Source of the DNA: Palsa-504 sp963739135
GTDB taxonomy: Bacteria > Actinomycetota > Actinomycetes > Streptosporangiales > Streptosporangiaceae
Length of the DNA stretch: 64,000 nucleotides
Direction: 5' to 3'
Assembly: GCA_963739135.1 (NCBI GenBank)
Contig: CAVTZG010000025.1
Coordinates: 1-64,000, forward strand
The notes below the pieces were generated by a model. It did no database searches. It was not told where the DNA came from and saw only the letters and a list, made by a program, of their open reading frames with translations. This document shows positions 41,243-50,327 of the stretch, one piece after another. The position numbers and the translations under genes were made by a program. Position 1 is the stretch's first letter. Every line of letters begins with the position of its first letter.

Positions 41243-43125
41243 TTTGCGGGTGGATTACCGGTATCCCGCAGACATTCCGGAATAACCTGAGTTTCCGGCG
41301 TGTCGCGTGCCAGGATGGCGTATGGGCGCGAACGCGGAGTTTTTGAAGCTTATCGGGCCGGAGCTGGGGCTGCTGCTGCCGGAGCTGGATGAGAAGGCGC
41401 GGCGGCTGACGCTGGGGGCGGTGGCGCGGGCGGCCGGGGACGGCGGGGTCACGGCGGTGGCCAAGATGACCGGGGCGTCCTGGCAGACGGTCGCGAACGG
41501 CGCGGCAGAGCTGGGCTCTGGCCAGGTCGTGCCGGAAGGCCGGGTCCGGCGGCCGGGTGCGGGCCGCAAGAAGCTCGCCGGGACCGATCCCGGGCTGGTG
41601 CCCGCGCTGCTGGCCCTGGTGGCGGACTCGGCCCGGGGGGACCCGGAGTCGCCGCTGCTGTGGACGACGAAGAGCGCGAAGAACTTGCCGGCCGAGCTGA
41701 CGCGTCAGGGGCACCGGTGCAGCCCGCAGACGGCCTGGCGGCTGCTGCACGAGCAGGGGTTCTCCACCCAGGCCAACGCGAAGGTGACCGAGGGCCGGCG
41801 GCACCCGGACCGGGACGCCCAGTTCCGGTATATCGCCGCGCAGGCTAAGGAGCGCCTGGCCGCCGGGCAGCCGGTGATCAGCGTGGACGCGAAGAAGAAA
41901 GAGGAAGCCGGGGAGTATGCGCAGGCCGGGCGGGAATGGCGGCCGGCGGGGGACCCGGTGAAGGTCCGTGACCACAGCTTCGCGGACCAGGACGGCGGGC
42001 ACGCGATCCCGTACGGGGTCTACGACGTGGCCGCCAGCACCGGGTTCGTCAACGTGGGCACCGACCACAACACCGCTGCGCTGGCGGTGGAGTCCATCCG
42101 CCGCTGGTGGGACCTGGCCGGCCGGGACGTCTACCCGGGTGCGGGCCGGCTGCTGGTGTGCTGCGACGCCGGCGGGGCCAACGGCTGGCGCAACCGGGCC
42201 TGGAAGGCCGGGCTGGCCCAGTTCGCGCAGGACAGCGGGCTGGAGATCACCGTCTGCCATTTCCCGCCCGGCACCTCCAAGTGGAACAAGATTGAGCACC
42301 GGCTGTTCTCCCAGATCACCCTGAACTGGCGCGGCCGCCCGCTGACCAGCCACGACGTCATCATCAACACCATCGCCGCGACCAGGACCGCCACCGGGCT
42401 GACCGTCACCGCCGTCCTGGACCAGAACCGCTACCCCACCGGAACCCAGGTCAGCGACGAGCAGATGCACGACCTGGAGGCCAGGGCCTTAACCCGCCAC
42501 CGCTTCCACGGCGAGTGGAACTGCACCCTCCTGCCCGTCCTGCGGCCCGCCCCGGAACCCCGGCCAGAGCCCGCCATGCTCCCGGCGGCCACCGCCGCTC
42601 TGGCCGCTCTGGCTCCCGTCGTGGCCGCCCTGGCCAGCCCGCAGCTGACCGGCCTGCTCCGTGCAGACCTCGCCGCGCTGGCCGCCAGCCTCGAACTGCC
42701 CTGGGCCGCCGCCCGCGAGCAGCGGCTCCACCTGGACCGCGGCCACTCCCGCCGCGCCCGCACCGGCCCGGCCGCCCCCTTCAAGTACACCCTGGAAACC
42801 CAGCTGCTGGCCGCCATCTGCCACCACCGGCTCGGCATGCCCAGCACCCACATCGCCGCCCTGCTCGGCGCGCACCACACCACCATCGCCGAAGCCTGCC
42901 AGGCCATCACCAGCCTGCTCGGCACCAGCCATCCCGCCCTCGCACCCGGCCCCGTCCGCGTCCGCACCCCACAAGACCTGCGACGCCACGCCGCAACCGC
43001 CGGGATCACCATCCCCGGCCCCCCGCCGCGCGGACGCCTCCGCAAATAGCACAATAGAGCCCACGACACACCGGAAACTTACTTCATTTTGGAACGCTTA
43101 CCCAGTACCGGTAATCAACCGCAAA
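41243..43125 (+). mobile_element. ISAzo13-family insertion sequence
   Basis: Both ends carry imperfect inverted repeats: outer TTTGCGG-TGATTACCGGTA type (41243-41263 against 43106-43125, two differences) and inner AGTTTCCGG(C/T)GTGTCG (41290-41305 against 43064-43079, 15/16). One transposase ORF lies between. A few more bases outside may belong to the ends. I found no clear target duplication. It sits between the SDR gene and serA. Confidence 0.8.
41322..43049 (+). CDS. ISAzo13-like DDE transposase with C-terminal HTH extension
   Basis: 575 residues from ATG 41322. The N-terminal HTH region has RRLTLGAVARAAGDGGVTAVAKMTGASWQTVANG. The DDE core shows PVISVDAKKKE (first Asp), LVCCDAGGANG (second Asp) and HFPPGTSKWNKIEHRLF (Glu). 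About 145 extra residues follow TGTQVSDEQMHDL: an Ala/Pro-rich linker, then a second HTH-like segment LLAAICHHRLGMPSTHIAALLGAHHTTIAEACQAI. Common ISAzo13 transposases end nearer 430 residues, so the tail is extra. The frame is intact, so it may be active. Confidence 0.85.
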   Translation: MGANAEFLKLIGPELGLLLPELDEKARRLTLGAVARAAGDGGVTAVAKMTGASWQTVANGAAELGSGQVVPEGRVRRPGAGRKKLAGTDPGLVPALLALVADSARGDPESPLLWTTKSAKNLPAELTRQGHRCSPQTAWRLLHEQGFSTQANAKVTEGRRHPDRDAQFRYIAAQAKERLAAGQPVISVDAKKKEEAGEYAQAGREWRPAGDPVKVRDHSFADQDGGHAIPYGVYDVAASTGFVNVGTDHNTAALAVESIRRWWDLAGRDVYPGAGRLLVCCDAGGANGWRNRAWKAGLAQFAQDSGLEITVCHFPPGTSKWNKIEHRLFSQITLNWRGRPLTSHDVIINTIAATRTATGLTVTAVLDQNRYPTGTQVSDEQMHDLEARALTRHRFHGEWNCTLLPVLRPAPEPRPEPAMLPAATAALAALAPVVAALASPQLTGLLRADLAALAASLELPWAAAREQRLHLDRGHSRRARTGPAAPFKYTLETQLLAAICHHRLGMPSTHIAALLGAHHTTIAEACQAITSLLGTSHPALAPGPVRVRTPQDLRRHAATAGITIPGPPPRGRLRK

Positions 43126-43182
43126 GCCGGAAATCACCGCGGTAATGATGCGTGTGGGGCCAGAGGGATTTGGCGGGCGGAG

Positions 43183-44385
43183 TCAGGGGGAGTGAAGAGT
43201 GCGCAGGCGGATGGTGACGGGCATGGCGCGCAGTTCGGCGAGCACGTCCTCGCTGTACTCTGAGCCGATGTCGGTAAGGACGTAGCCGTACTCGTCCCTG
43301 GTCCGCAGCAGCTGGCCCTCCACGTTGACTCCGTGCTCGGCCAGCACCCGGTTGATCGAGGCCAGTACGCCGGGGACGTTCTGATGCAGGTGGACCAGGC
43401 GGTGCGCGCCGGCCACGGCGGGCAGCGCGATATCGGGCAGGTTCACGCTGAGCGAGGTGGCGCCGGAGGCGACGTAGTCGACCAGCTTGTTCGCCACGAA
43501 CTCGCCGATGTCCTGCTGGGCCTCCTCGGTCGAGCCGCCGATGTGCGGGGTGAGGATGACGTTGGGCAGCCCGCGCAGGGCCGAGACGAATTCCTCGTCG
43601 TTGCCCTTCGGCTCGGCGGGGAAGACGTCGATGGCCGCCCCGGCGATGTGGCCGGATTCGATGTTGCGGCGCAGCGCCACGTGGTCGACCACGAACCCGC
43701 GGGACAGGTTGAGGAACAGCGACCGAGGCCGCATCGTGGCAAACTCGGCCGCGCCGAAGAAACCGCGGTTACCGTCCCGCCCGTCCACGTGCAAGGTGAC
43801 GGTCTCCACCGACTCGAGCAGCTCGGCCAGGGTGGAGCAGCGCCGCGCGTTGCCCAGGGCCAGCTTGTCGGCGATGTCGTAGAAATAGACGGTCATGCCC
43901 AGGTTCTCGGCCAGCACGGACAGCTGGGTGCCGATGTTGCCGTAGCCCACGATGCCGAGCTTGCGGCCGCGCACCTCATGGCTGCCGGCGGCGGACTTGT
44001 CCCACACGCCCGCATGCATCTTGGCGCTCTTCTCCGGCAGCCGCCGGGCCATGGCGATGATCTCGGCCAGCGCGAGCTCCACCACGCTGCGCGTGTTGGA
44101 GAACGGCGCGTTGAACACCGCGACGCCGTGCCTGCTGGCCGCGGCCAGGTCGACCTGGTTGACGCCGATCGAGAACGCGCCGATCGCGATCAGGCCGGGC
44201 GCGGACTGCAGGACCCGCTCGGTGACGTGGGTCCCGGACCTGATACCGAGCAGGTTCACGCCGCTCACGGCCTCGATGAGCTCGTCCTCGTCCAGCGCGC
44301 GCAACCGGGTCTCGACCTCGTAGCCTTCCTTGGCCAGCCGTGCCGACGCATCCGGATGGATGTTCTCGACCAGTAGTGCCCTCAT
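43183..44385 (-). CDS. serA: D-3-phosphoglycerate dehydrogenase
   Basis: 400 residues from ATG 44385, the short-form length. The NAD-binding loop is RKLGIVGYGNIGTQLSVLAENLGMTVYFYD. The family residues are in LNLSRGFVVD (Arg), AIDVFPAEP and TPHIGGSTEEAQQDI (catalytic His). The C-terminal ACT domain HQNVPGVLASINRVLAEHGVNVEGQ carries the serine-feedback fold. Catalyses the first step of serine synthesis. The antisense plus frame is a shadow. Separated from the IS by ~57 bases. Confidence 0.92.
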   Translation of the reverse strand: MRALLVENIHPDASARLAKEGYEVETRLRALDEDELIEAVSGVNLLGIRSGTHVTERVLQSAPGLIAIGAFSIGVNQVDLAAASRHGVAVFNAPFSNTRSVVELALAEIIAMARRLPEKSAKMHAGVWDKSAAGSHEVRGRKLGIVGYGNIGTQLSVLAENLGMTVYFYDIADKLALGNARRCSTLAELLESVETVTLHVDGRDGNRGFFGAAEFATMRPRSLFLNLSRGFVVDHVALRRNIESGHIAGAAIDVFPAEPKGNDEEFVSALRGLPNVILTPHIGGSTEEAQQDIGEFVANKLVDYVASGATSLSVNLPDIALPAVAGAHRLVHLHQNVPGVLASINRVLAEHGVNVEGQLLRTRDEYGYVLTDIGSEYSEDVLAELRAMPVTIRLRTLHSP

Positions 44386-44460
44386 GCCCGTCAAGCGCCC
44401 GCACACCTTCCACTCGCCCGATTTACCGCATTTGCCCAGGTGCAGGCTCGACCTTCTGGA

Positions 44461-44486
44461 GCCCGTTCCCTTTATACCTAACGGGC
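44461..44486 (-). terminator. Hairpin after afsR-type gene
   Basis: GCCCGTT and AACGGGC pair across a 12-base loop; the hairpin overlaps the last codons of the AfsR-type gene and faces the serA start. Confidence 0.4.
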
Positions 44487-47400
44487 CGTGGTAGCTGCCC
44501 CGGTCACGGTGCCGGTCGGCTCGCGGGTGTCGGTGTCGCGGAGCTTGGCCCGGACCTCATCGGCGAGCGAGTGCGGCAGCGTGTCGAGGATGGCGATGGC
44601 CTGCAGGTAGCAGGCCCGGGCCTGCTCCGGGTGGCCCTCGGCCAGCAGGACGTCGCCCATCCCGGACAGCGCGTTGCCCTGGCCGAACGGCGCCCCGATC
44701 TCGCGGGAGACGTCGATGGCCTGCTGGTAGTGGGCCTTGGCCTGGGCCAGGTCACCCAGGTGCAGGTAGATGAAGCCCAGGCTGTCCAGGGTGTCGGCCG
44801 CGCCGCCGCGGTGACCCGATTCGCGGTGCAGGCTCAGCGCCCGCTGGCAGTGGGTCAGCGCGTCGTGGTACTGGCCCAGGTGGGCGTACAGCCAGCCGAC
44901 GCCGTTCTCCAGGGTGGCCTGGCTCCACCAGTGCCCGGCCGCCCTGAGCATCCGCAGCGCGTCCAGGGCGACGGCCAGCGCCTCCGGATAGCGCTCCTGG
45001 CGCTCCAGCATGCCGGCCAGGCCGTTCAGCACGACCGCCTCGTTAGCCCGGTCTTCCAGCTGGCGGAAGATGTCCAGCGCCTGGCGGAAGTTCGGCTCGG
45101 CCGTGTCGTAGTCGCTCATCTGCGACTGCGCGTGGCCCAGCAGGTGGTGCGCGTGCGCCAAGGCCAGGCGGTCGTCCAGGCGCTGCGCGCCGGCCAGCGC
45201 CGTTCGCTGGCTGGCCGCGTAGTCCCGCCACCGGCCACGTCGGTGGAAGAACGGGCCCAGGGTCCAGGGCAGCTGCCAGGCGTGGCTGTCGTAGCCGTTG
45301 GCGCCGGCGTAGCCGATCAGCGCCATCAGCACCGCGACCTCGGCGTCGAACCAGGCCATGGACTGGTCCTTGTCGGCCAGGTCGGCAGGCTGCACGCCGG
45401 GCTGGGGGGCGGCTAGCCGCAGCGGCGACCGGAACGGGCTGAACCGCTGCGAGGCCGCCATCGCGGTGTGCAGGTAGTGATCGAGCACCCGGTGCGCGGC
45501 CGCCTGCCGGTCCGCCGCGGAGTCGTGCCGCTCGGCCTGGTCGGCTGCGTACACGCGGAGCAGGTCGTGGAAGGCGAAGCGGCCGGGCGCGGGCTCGGCG
45601 ACCATGTGTGTCCGGGTGAGCTCGCGCAGCGCGGCGCCCGCCTCGGACCTGGGTATCCCGGCCAGGCTGGCCGCCGCGGGCAGCGGGATGTCCGGACCCG
45701 GATGCAGGCCGAGCAGGCGGAACATCCGAGCGGCAGACGGGCTGAGCTGGTCGTAGGACCAGGACAGCACGGCCCGCACGTCGGTGACCGCGTCGTCGGC
45801 CTCCAGCGCGTCCAGGCGGCCGCGGGCGTCATGCAGTTCGGCGGCCAGTTCGGCTAGCGGGCGCTTGGGTCGGCTGGCCGCGCGGGCGACCGCGATGGAC
45901 AGGGCCAAGGGCAGGCGGGCGCACGCCTCGGTGATCTGCGCCGCCGCCTCGGGCTCGGCCGCCACCCGCTCCCGGCCGAGCCTGCGGGCCAGCATCTCGA
46001 GGGCCTCGCCGGCGTCCAGCACATCCAGCGTGACCAGCGCGGCACCCTCCGCGGCCACCAGGCCGGCCAGCTGGTTCCGGCTGGTCACCACGACCAGGCA
46101 GCCCGGCGAGCCGGGCAGCAGGGGCCGGACCTGGGCCGCGTTGCTCGCGTTGTCCAGCACGATCAGCATCTGCTGGCCATCGAGCAGGCTGCGGTACAGG
46201 GCGGCCCGCTCCTGCATGCCGACCGCGATGCGATAGGGCGGCACGCCGAGAGCGGTGAGGAAGAACCGCAGCGCCTCACTCGGCTCCACCGGCGTGCCCG
46301 GGTCGAGGCCGCGCAGGTTGACGTAGAGCTGCCCGTCAGGGAAGCGCTTGGCCACCTGGTGGCCGAAGCGGATGGCCAGCGCGGTCTTGCCCACCCCGGC
46401 GGTGCCCGAGATGACGACCACGGGCACCGATCCGTCCCGGCCGTCCGGACCGGACGGCGGCAGCAGCGCGTGCAGCTGGCTGAGCTCTTCGTGGCGGCCG
46501 GAAAAGCCCTGCGCGTCCAGCGGCAGCTGCGCGGGCACGGGGATGCCGCCGCCGCGGCCGGTCCACGACGGCTCCCGGCCGGTGCCGGTGCCGTCCGCGG
46601 AACCCACCTGCCCGCCGGGTGGCGGGACGGGGTCTGAGCCGGCGGGTCCGGGCCCGGTTCCCTTTCGCGTGGCCACGTTCTGCCCGCTGTGGGTCTGCGT
46701 CCCGGTCCCCCGCTGGCCTGAGGGCAGGTCCAGCGCGGGGTCGGAGGTCAGCACCTGCTGGTAGATGCGAGACAGCTCGCCGCCGGGGTCGATGCCGAGT
46801 TCCTCGGCCAGCACCCGCCGACCGTCGGCGAAGACCCGCAGCGATTCGGCGTGCCGCCCGCTGCGGTACAACGCGATCATCAGCAGCCCCCGCATCCGCT
46901 CGCGCAGCGGATGCTCGGCCACCAGGGCGGTCAGGTCGGGGACGACCTCCTCGTGACGGCCCAGCGCGAGCTGGACGTCGGCCCGCTCTTCGGCGGCGGC
47001 GGAGCGCATCTCGGACAGCCGCACCCGCTCGGTCTCCGCGAACGGCCCGGGCACCCCGGCGAACGCGAGGCCCCGCCAGAGGCCGAGCGCGGAATCCAGT
47101 GCGCCCACCGCGCCGGCCAGATCATCGTCCCGGCGCAGCTGGCGTGCCCGGGCCAGTTGCTGCTCGAAGGCAACGGCGTCGGGCTGGCCGGGAACCAGGT
47201 GCAGCACGTATCCGGCGCCTGAGGAAACCAGCACGCGGCCGGGCCCGCGCAGCGACCGGCCGGGCTCGAAGATCCGGCGCAGGCCGGCCACGTAGGTGTA
47301 GATCCCGCCTTCGGCGCTGGCGGGCGGATCCTGGCCCCAGACCGCGTCGACGAGCTCGCCGCGGGAGATCACCCGGTTGGCGCGCATCGCGAGGATACCG

Positions 47401-47492
47401 AGCACCGCCTGCTGCCTGGGCTGACCCACAGGCAGTTCGTCTTCGTCGTACCAGGCCGTAACGGGCCCGAGCACGCCGACGCGCAACACCAC
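44478..47492 (-). CDS. AfsR/SARP-family transcriptional regulator (BTAD, NB-ARC, TPR)
   Basis: 1004 residues. Residues 1-95 form an OmpR-type winged helix (LGPVTAWYDEDELPVGQPRQQAVLGILAMRANRVISRGELVDAVWG). Residues ~100-245 form the BTAD helical domain ending IDPGGELSRIYQQVL. After a Gly/Ser linker, the NB-ARC ATPase has a P-loop in ISGTAGVGKTALAIRFGHQVAKRFPDG and Walker B MLIVLDNASNAAQV. TPR repeats (~residues 790-990: NFRQALDIFRQLEDRANEAVVLNGLAGMLERQERYPEAL and similar) close the protein. AfsR-type regulators activate secondary metabolism. No biosynthetic cluster lies in the window, so its targets are elsewhere. Confidence 0.93.
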   Translation of the reverse strand: MVLRVGVLGPVTAWYDEDELPVGQPRQQAVLGILAMRANRVISRGELVDAVWGQDPPASAEGGIYTYVAGLRRIFEPGRSLRGPGRVLVSSGAGYVLHLVPGQPDAVAFEQQLARARQLRRDDDLAGAVGALDSALGLWRGLAFAGVPGPFAETERVRLSEMRSAAAEERADVQLALGRHEEVVPDLTALVAEHPLRERMRGLLMIALYRSGRHAESLRVFADGRRVLAEELGIDPGGELSRIYQQVLTSDPALDLPSGQRGTGTQTHSGQNVATRKGTGPGPAGSDPVPPPGGQVGSADGTGTGREPSWTGRGGGIPVPAQLPLDAQGFSGRHEELSQLHALLPPSGPDGRDGSVPVVVISGTAGVGKTALAIRFGHQVAKRFPDGQLYVNLRGLDPGTPVEPSEALRFFLTALGVPPYRIAVGMQERAALYRSLLDGQQMLIVLDNASNAAQVRPLLPGSPGCLVVVTSRNQLAGLVAAEGAALVTLDVLDAGEALEMLARRLGRERVAAEPEAAAQITEACARLPLALSIAVARAASRPKRPLAELAAELHDARGRLDALEADDAVTDVRAVLSWSYDQLSPSAARMFRLLGLHPGPDIPLPAAASLAGIPRSEAGAALRELTRTHMVAEPAPGRFAFHDLLRVYAADQAERHDSAADRQAAAHRVLDHYLHTAMAASQRFSPFRSPLRLAAPQPGVQPADLADKDQSMAWFDAEVAVLMALIGYAGANGYDSHAWQLPWTLGPFFHRRGRWRDYAASQRTALAGAQRLDDRLALAHAHHLLGHAQSQMSDYDTAEPNFRQALDIFRQLEDRANEAVVLNGLAGMLERQERYPEALAVALDALRMLRAAGHWWSQATLENGVGWLYAHLGQYHDALTHCQRALSLHRESGHRGGAADTLDSLGFIYLHLGDLAQAKAHYQQAIDVSREIGAPFGQGNALSGMGDVLLAEGHPEQARACYLQAIAILDTLPHSLADEVRAKLRDTDTREPTGTVTGAATTAR

Positions 47493-47655
47493 GGCTTATG
47501 CCGACCTTCCGCTCACAGACTGCCGCCCCCCACCCGGGCAGAAGCGCCTTTATCGAGGTTACAGGGATTTACGCTGCTCATCCAGAAAAAATCTAGATCG
47601 CATAGAGACTTCCATTTAATAGTTGGGTCCGCGCAAAACCGCTGTCGGTCCCCGG

Positions 47656-47707
47656 CCCTGTCGTGCCGGCCCTGTCGTGCCAGCGCTGTCGTGCCAGCGC
47701 TGTCATG
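47656..47707. repeat. 14-bp tandem repeat
   Basis: Nearly four copies of CCCTGTCGTGCCAG/CGCTGTCGTGCCAG occur in the gap upstream of the small ORF and hairpin. Related GACACCCGGCCGGG repeats follow at 47815-47858. Confidence 0.8.
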
Positions 47708-47758
47708 GATGCCGGGCAGGCCGCCAGGCGCGGGCTGCTCAGTTGGGCCGGGGAGGAC

Positions 47759-47899
47759 ATGGGATGCACGGCCAGTGGCCGGGATCTTCGTTACTGCATG
47801 AGCCGCCGAGTGGCTGACACCCGGCTGCGGACACCCGGCCGGGGACACCCGGCCGGGGACGCCGAAAACCAGTTGTACCGCATCCTGGCCGACACCTGA
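47759..47899 (+). CDS. Possible 46-residue small protein
   Basis: ATG 47759 lies close to GGGGAGG (short spacing); ATG 47798 is an internal alternative. The product ends AGDAENQLYRILADT, which is non-random in composition. It sits in the 800-bp gap between two divergent genes, and the stop is 44 bases before a strong hairpin. Coding status is a guess from context. Confidence 0.3.
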   Translation: MGCTASGRDLRYCMSRRVADTRLRTPGRGHPAGDAENQLYRILADT

Positions 47900-47943
47900 A
47901 AGCCTCTGGGAAAGCCTCCGGGCCCGTCGCGGGACCCGGAGCC

Positions 47944-47988
47944 GCCGGCCCTCACGGCACCCCCTCACTACCTGCCGTGAGGGCCGGC
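47944..47988 (+). terminator. 16-bp perfect stem hairpin
   Basis: GCCGGCCCTCACGGCA and TGCCGTGAGGGCCGGC pair fully across 13 bases, the longest perfect stem in the window outside coding repeats. It lies between divergently transcribed genes, so a terminator here implies a small transcript from 47.6-47.9 kb. Beyond it to 48306 I see only a short CTTGCG-N6-CGCAAG repeat. Confidence 0.75.
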
Positions 47989-48306
47989 GCCTCTCGGCAA
48001 GCTCTAGGCGTACAACGCCGGGACCGCGGATCAGGATACGTTTACCGAATTGTCGGGCTTTCTTGTCCGTTACGTCACCTCTGGCCGGTTTTGCGGAACG
48101 ACCCCAACCCGCCGGGCCGGGCCGGGCCGGCCGATCCTCCAGGTTTGCCGAGAGTCACCCGAGCGAAGGCCCACCAACGCGGCCGACCGCCTACCATAGA
48201 GCGCGGTACCCGGGATCAACGGACTACTCTTGCGCGGTGACGCAAGCACGAACCAGCGGGCGACGCCTGACCCCGCTGGCTGACAGAGGGTTGGACGTAG
48301 CGAGCT

Positions 48307-49236
48307 ATGGGCAAGGCAAGCAGAACCAAGGTTGATGTCAACCGCCGGGAGAAGATCGCCGCGCAGCGCGAGGCGGCACGGCGGGCCGAGCAGCGTAAGC
48401 GGATCCTGCTGGCGGTGGGCAGCATCATCGTCGTCGCCGCGGTCGTGCTCACCTTTGTCATCATCAAGCTGAACAACAAGCCGCCGTCGGGGACCTCGGC
48501 GCAGGGCCTGTCCAACGGGCCGACCGGCACCGCCCTGGCCTCCGTGGTGCACGACGTCACTACGGTGCCGACGAGCACGTCCGACGCGGTGGGCGACGGC
48601 GGCGGCGCGGTCACCGCCAAGCCGACCTCGATCAGCGGGACGACCCTGACCGAGAACGGCAAGCCCGAGATGCTCTACATCGGCGCCGAATACTGCCCCT
48701 ACTGCGCGGCCGAGCGCTGGGCGATGATCGTGGCGCTGAGCCGGTTCGGCACGTTCACGGGCCTGTCCACGGTCCACTCCGCCGTGACGAACGGGTCCGG
48801 GCAGAGTGAGCCGGATCCGGACACGCCGACCTGGACGTTCCTGAACGCCACCTATTCCAGCCCGTATCTGACCTTTACGCACGTCGAGGAGTACACCAAC
48901 ATCCCGGACGCCTCCAACGGGGAGTACACCCCGCTGCAGACGCCCACCTCGGCCCAGCAGGCCCTGGTCACCAAGTACGCCGGCGCGGCAGGTTCGATCC
49001 CGTTCATCGACTTCGGCAACAAGTACATGGTCGAAGGGGCCAGCTACGACGCCGGAGTGCTGGCCGGGCTCAGCTGGGCCACGGTCGCGGCCGACCTGCA
49101 CAACCCCAGCAGCCCGGTGGCCAAGGCGGTCCTCGGGACGGCCAACTACATCACGGCGGCGATCTGCAAGATGACCGGTAACCAGCCGGCCAGCGCGTGC
49201 ACGCCGACCGTCCAGTCCCTGCAAAGCCAGATCTGA
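48307..49236 (+). CDS. DUF929-type membrane-anchored thioredoxin-like protein
   Basis: 309 residues from ATG 48307. A Lys/Arg-rich N-terminus (KVDVNRREKIAAQREAARRAEQRKR) is followed by one helix (ILLAVGSIIVVAAVVLTFVII), which puts the rest outside the membrane. The DUF929 domain has LYIGAEYCPYCAAERWAMIVALSRFG with a CPYC redox motif, then SSPYLTFTHVEEY, GSIPFIDFGNKY and C-terminal paired cysteines. It probably carries disulfides to extracytoplasmic substrates. The next gene encodes VKOR, the expected electron acceptor. Confidence 0.88.
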   Translation: MGKASRTKVDVNRREKIAAQREAARRAEQRKRILLAVGSIIVVAAVVLTFVIIKLNNKPPSGTSAQGLSNGPTGTALASVVHDVTTVPTSTSDAVGDGGGAVTAKPTSISGTTLTENGKPEMLYIGAEYCPYCAAERWAMIVALSRFGTFTGLSTVHSAVTNGSGQSEPDPDTPTWTFLNATYSSPYLTFTHVEEYTNIPDASNGEYTPLQTPTSAQQALVTKYAGAAGSIPFIDFGNKYMVEGASYDAGVLAGLSWATVAADLHNPSSPVAKAVLGTANYITAAICKMTGNQPASACTPTVQSLQSQI

Positions 49237-49313
49237 CGTCGGGCCAGCCCTAAGCTCCGCAGGGTAAAATCTGGCGCCACAGCAGCCGTGACACGACCGG
49301 AGGCGAAGCTCGG

Positions 49314-50174
49314 ATGACAGCTTCGAAGTCCAGCCGGGCCCGCAACGCCCGTGCCCAGGCCAACGCGGCCAAGAACAGGAACAGTGCCGCGGCCAAGACG
49401 GGCAGCAGCGCCAAGACCGCCACCGCGGTCAAGGCGCCCGCCGCGGTCAAGGCGCCCGCCGCCGTCAAGGCGCCCGCCGCCGTCAAGGCGCCCGCTGCCG
49501 TCAAGGCGCCCGCCGCCGTCAAGGGCAACGGGGGCACCGGCACTGCCGTCAAGGCCAACGGGAGCAACGGCACCGCTCGCCGCAACGGCAGCGGGGACAC
49601 CAACGGCGCAGGCCGCAGCGGCGCGGTGGCCACTCGGGCCGCCGCTCCGGAGCGCAGCGGCTCCCGGCTGCAGGCCGTAAGGGACGGCCTCACCGGCGCT
49701 GGGGCGCAGCGGCGGCCGGCCGCTCCGTTCTGGCTGCAAATCACCACGTGGCTGGTGGCCATGGCCGGGCTGGGCGTTTCGATCTACCTGACCATCGCGC
49801 ACTTCACCGAGACGGTGCTGGCCGGATGCTCGGAGAGCGGGCTGGTGAACTGCACCAAAGTGACCACCAGCCCGCAGTCCTACGTGTTCGGGATCCCGGT
49901 AGCCGTGCTCGGGCTGGCCTTCTACCTGTTCGCGGTGGCGGCCATGAGCCCGTGGGCCTGGCGGTCGCGCCGTCGCGAGGTGCACATCGTCCGGCTGGCC
50001 GCCACGGTGGTCGGCATCGGCTTCGTGCTCTACCTCATCTACGCCGAGCTGTTCATCATCGGCAGCATCTGCCTGTACTGCACCAGCGTGCACGTCCTGA
50101 CGTTCGTGCTGTTCGCGCTGACCGCGTTCGCCGCCGCGGCCTGGGGCCTGGACCCGGCCAGGAACGACAGCTGA
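49314..50174 (+). CDS. VKOR-family membrane oxidoreductase
   Basis: 286 residues. The N-terminal ~140 residues are low-complexity Lys/Ala-rich, including five KAPAAV repeats. The VKOR domain follows: helix 1 FWLQITTWLVAMAGLGVSIYLTIAHF, loop cysteines GCSESGLVNCTKVTTSPQSYVFGIP, and the active CxxC in SICLYCTSVHVLTFVLF. It oxidises thioredoxin-like partners with quinones, replacing DsbB in actinobacteria. The preceding DUF929 protein is the natural partner. Confidence 0.92.
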   Translation: MTASKSSRARNARAQANAAKNRNSAAAKTGSSAKTATAVKAPAAVKAPAAVKAPAAVKAPAAVKAPAAVKGNGGTGTAVKANGSNGTARRNGSGDTNGAGRSGAVATRAAAPERSGSRLQAVRDGLTGAGAQRRPAAPFWLQITTWLVAMAGLGVSIYLTIAHFTETVLAGCSESGLVNCTKVTTSPQSYVFGIPVAVLGLAFYLFAVAAMSPWAWRSRRREVHIVRLAATVVGIGFVLYLIYAELFIIGSICLYCTSVHVLTFVLFALTAFAAAAWGLDPARNDS

Positions 50175-50327
50175 CCGGTCCGCTCCACGCCGGGGACCCG
50201 GCGGACCATTACATCTTCATCATGTTGCCTGCCGCCCGCCGCCGCCCGGGGCCGCACACATTAGCCTGAAGGCACAGCTGGCTTGGCCGCACGCGAACCG
50301 TCGCGCCCGAGGAGAGGAGCGCCTCCG

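Noticed and set aside
44478..47492. Secondary-metabolite gene cluster near the AfsR-type regulator
   Set aside because: No PKS, NRPS, terpene or RiPP genes anywhere in the window.
49250..50093. Minus-strand frames with regular Leu/Ala/Pro repeats
   Set aside because: Antisense reflections of the VKOR repeat region.
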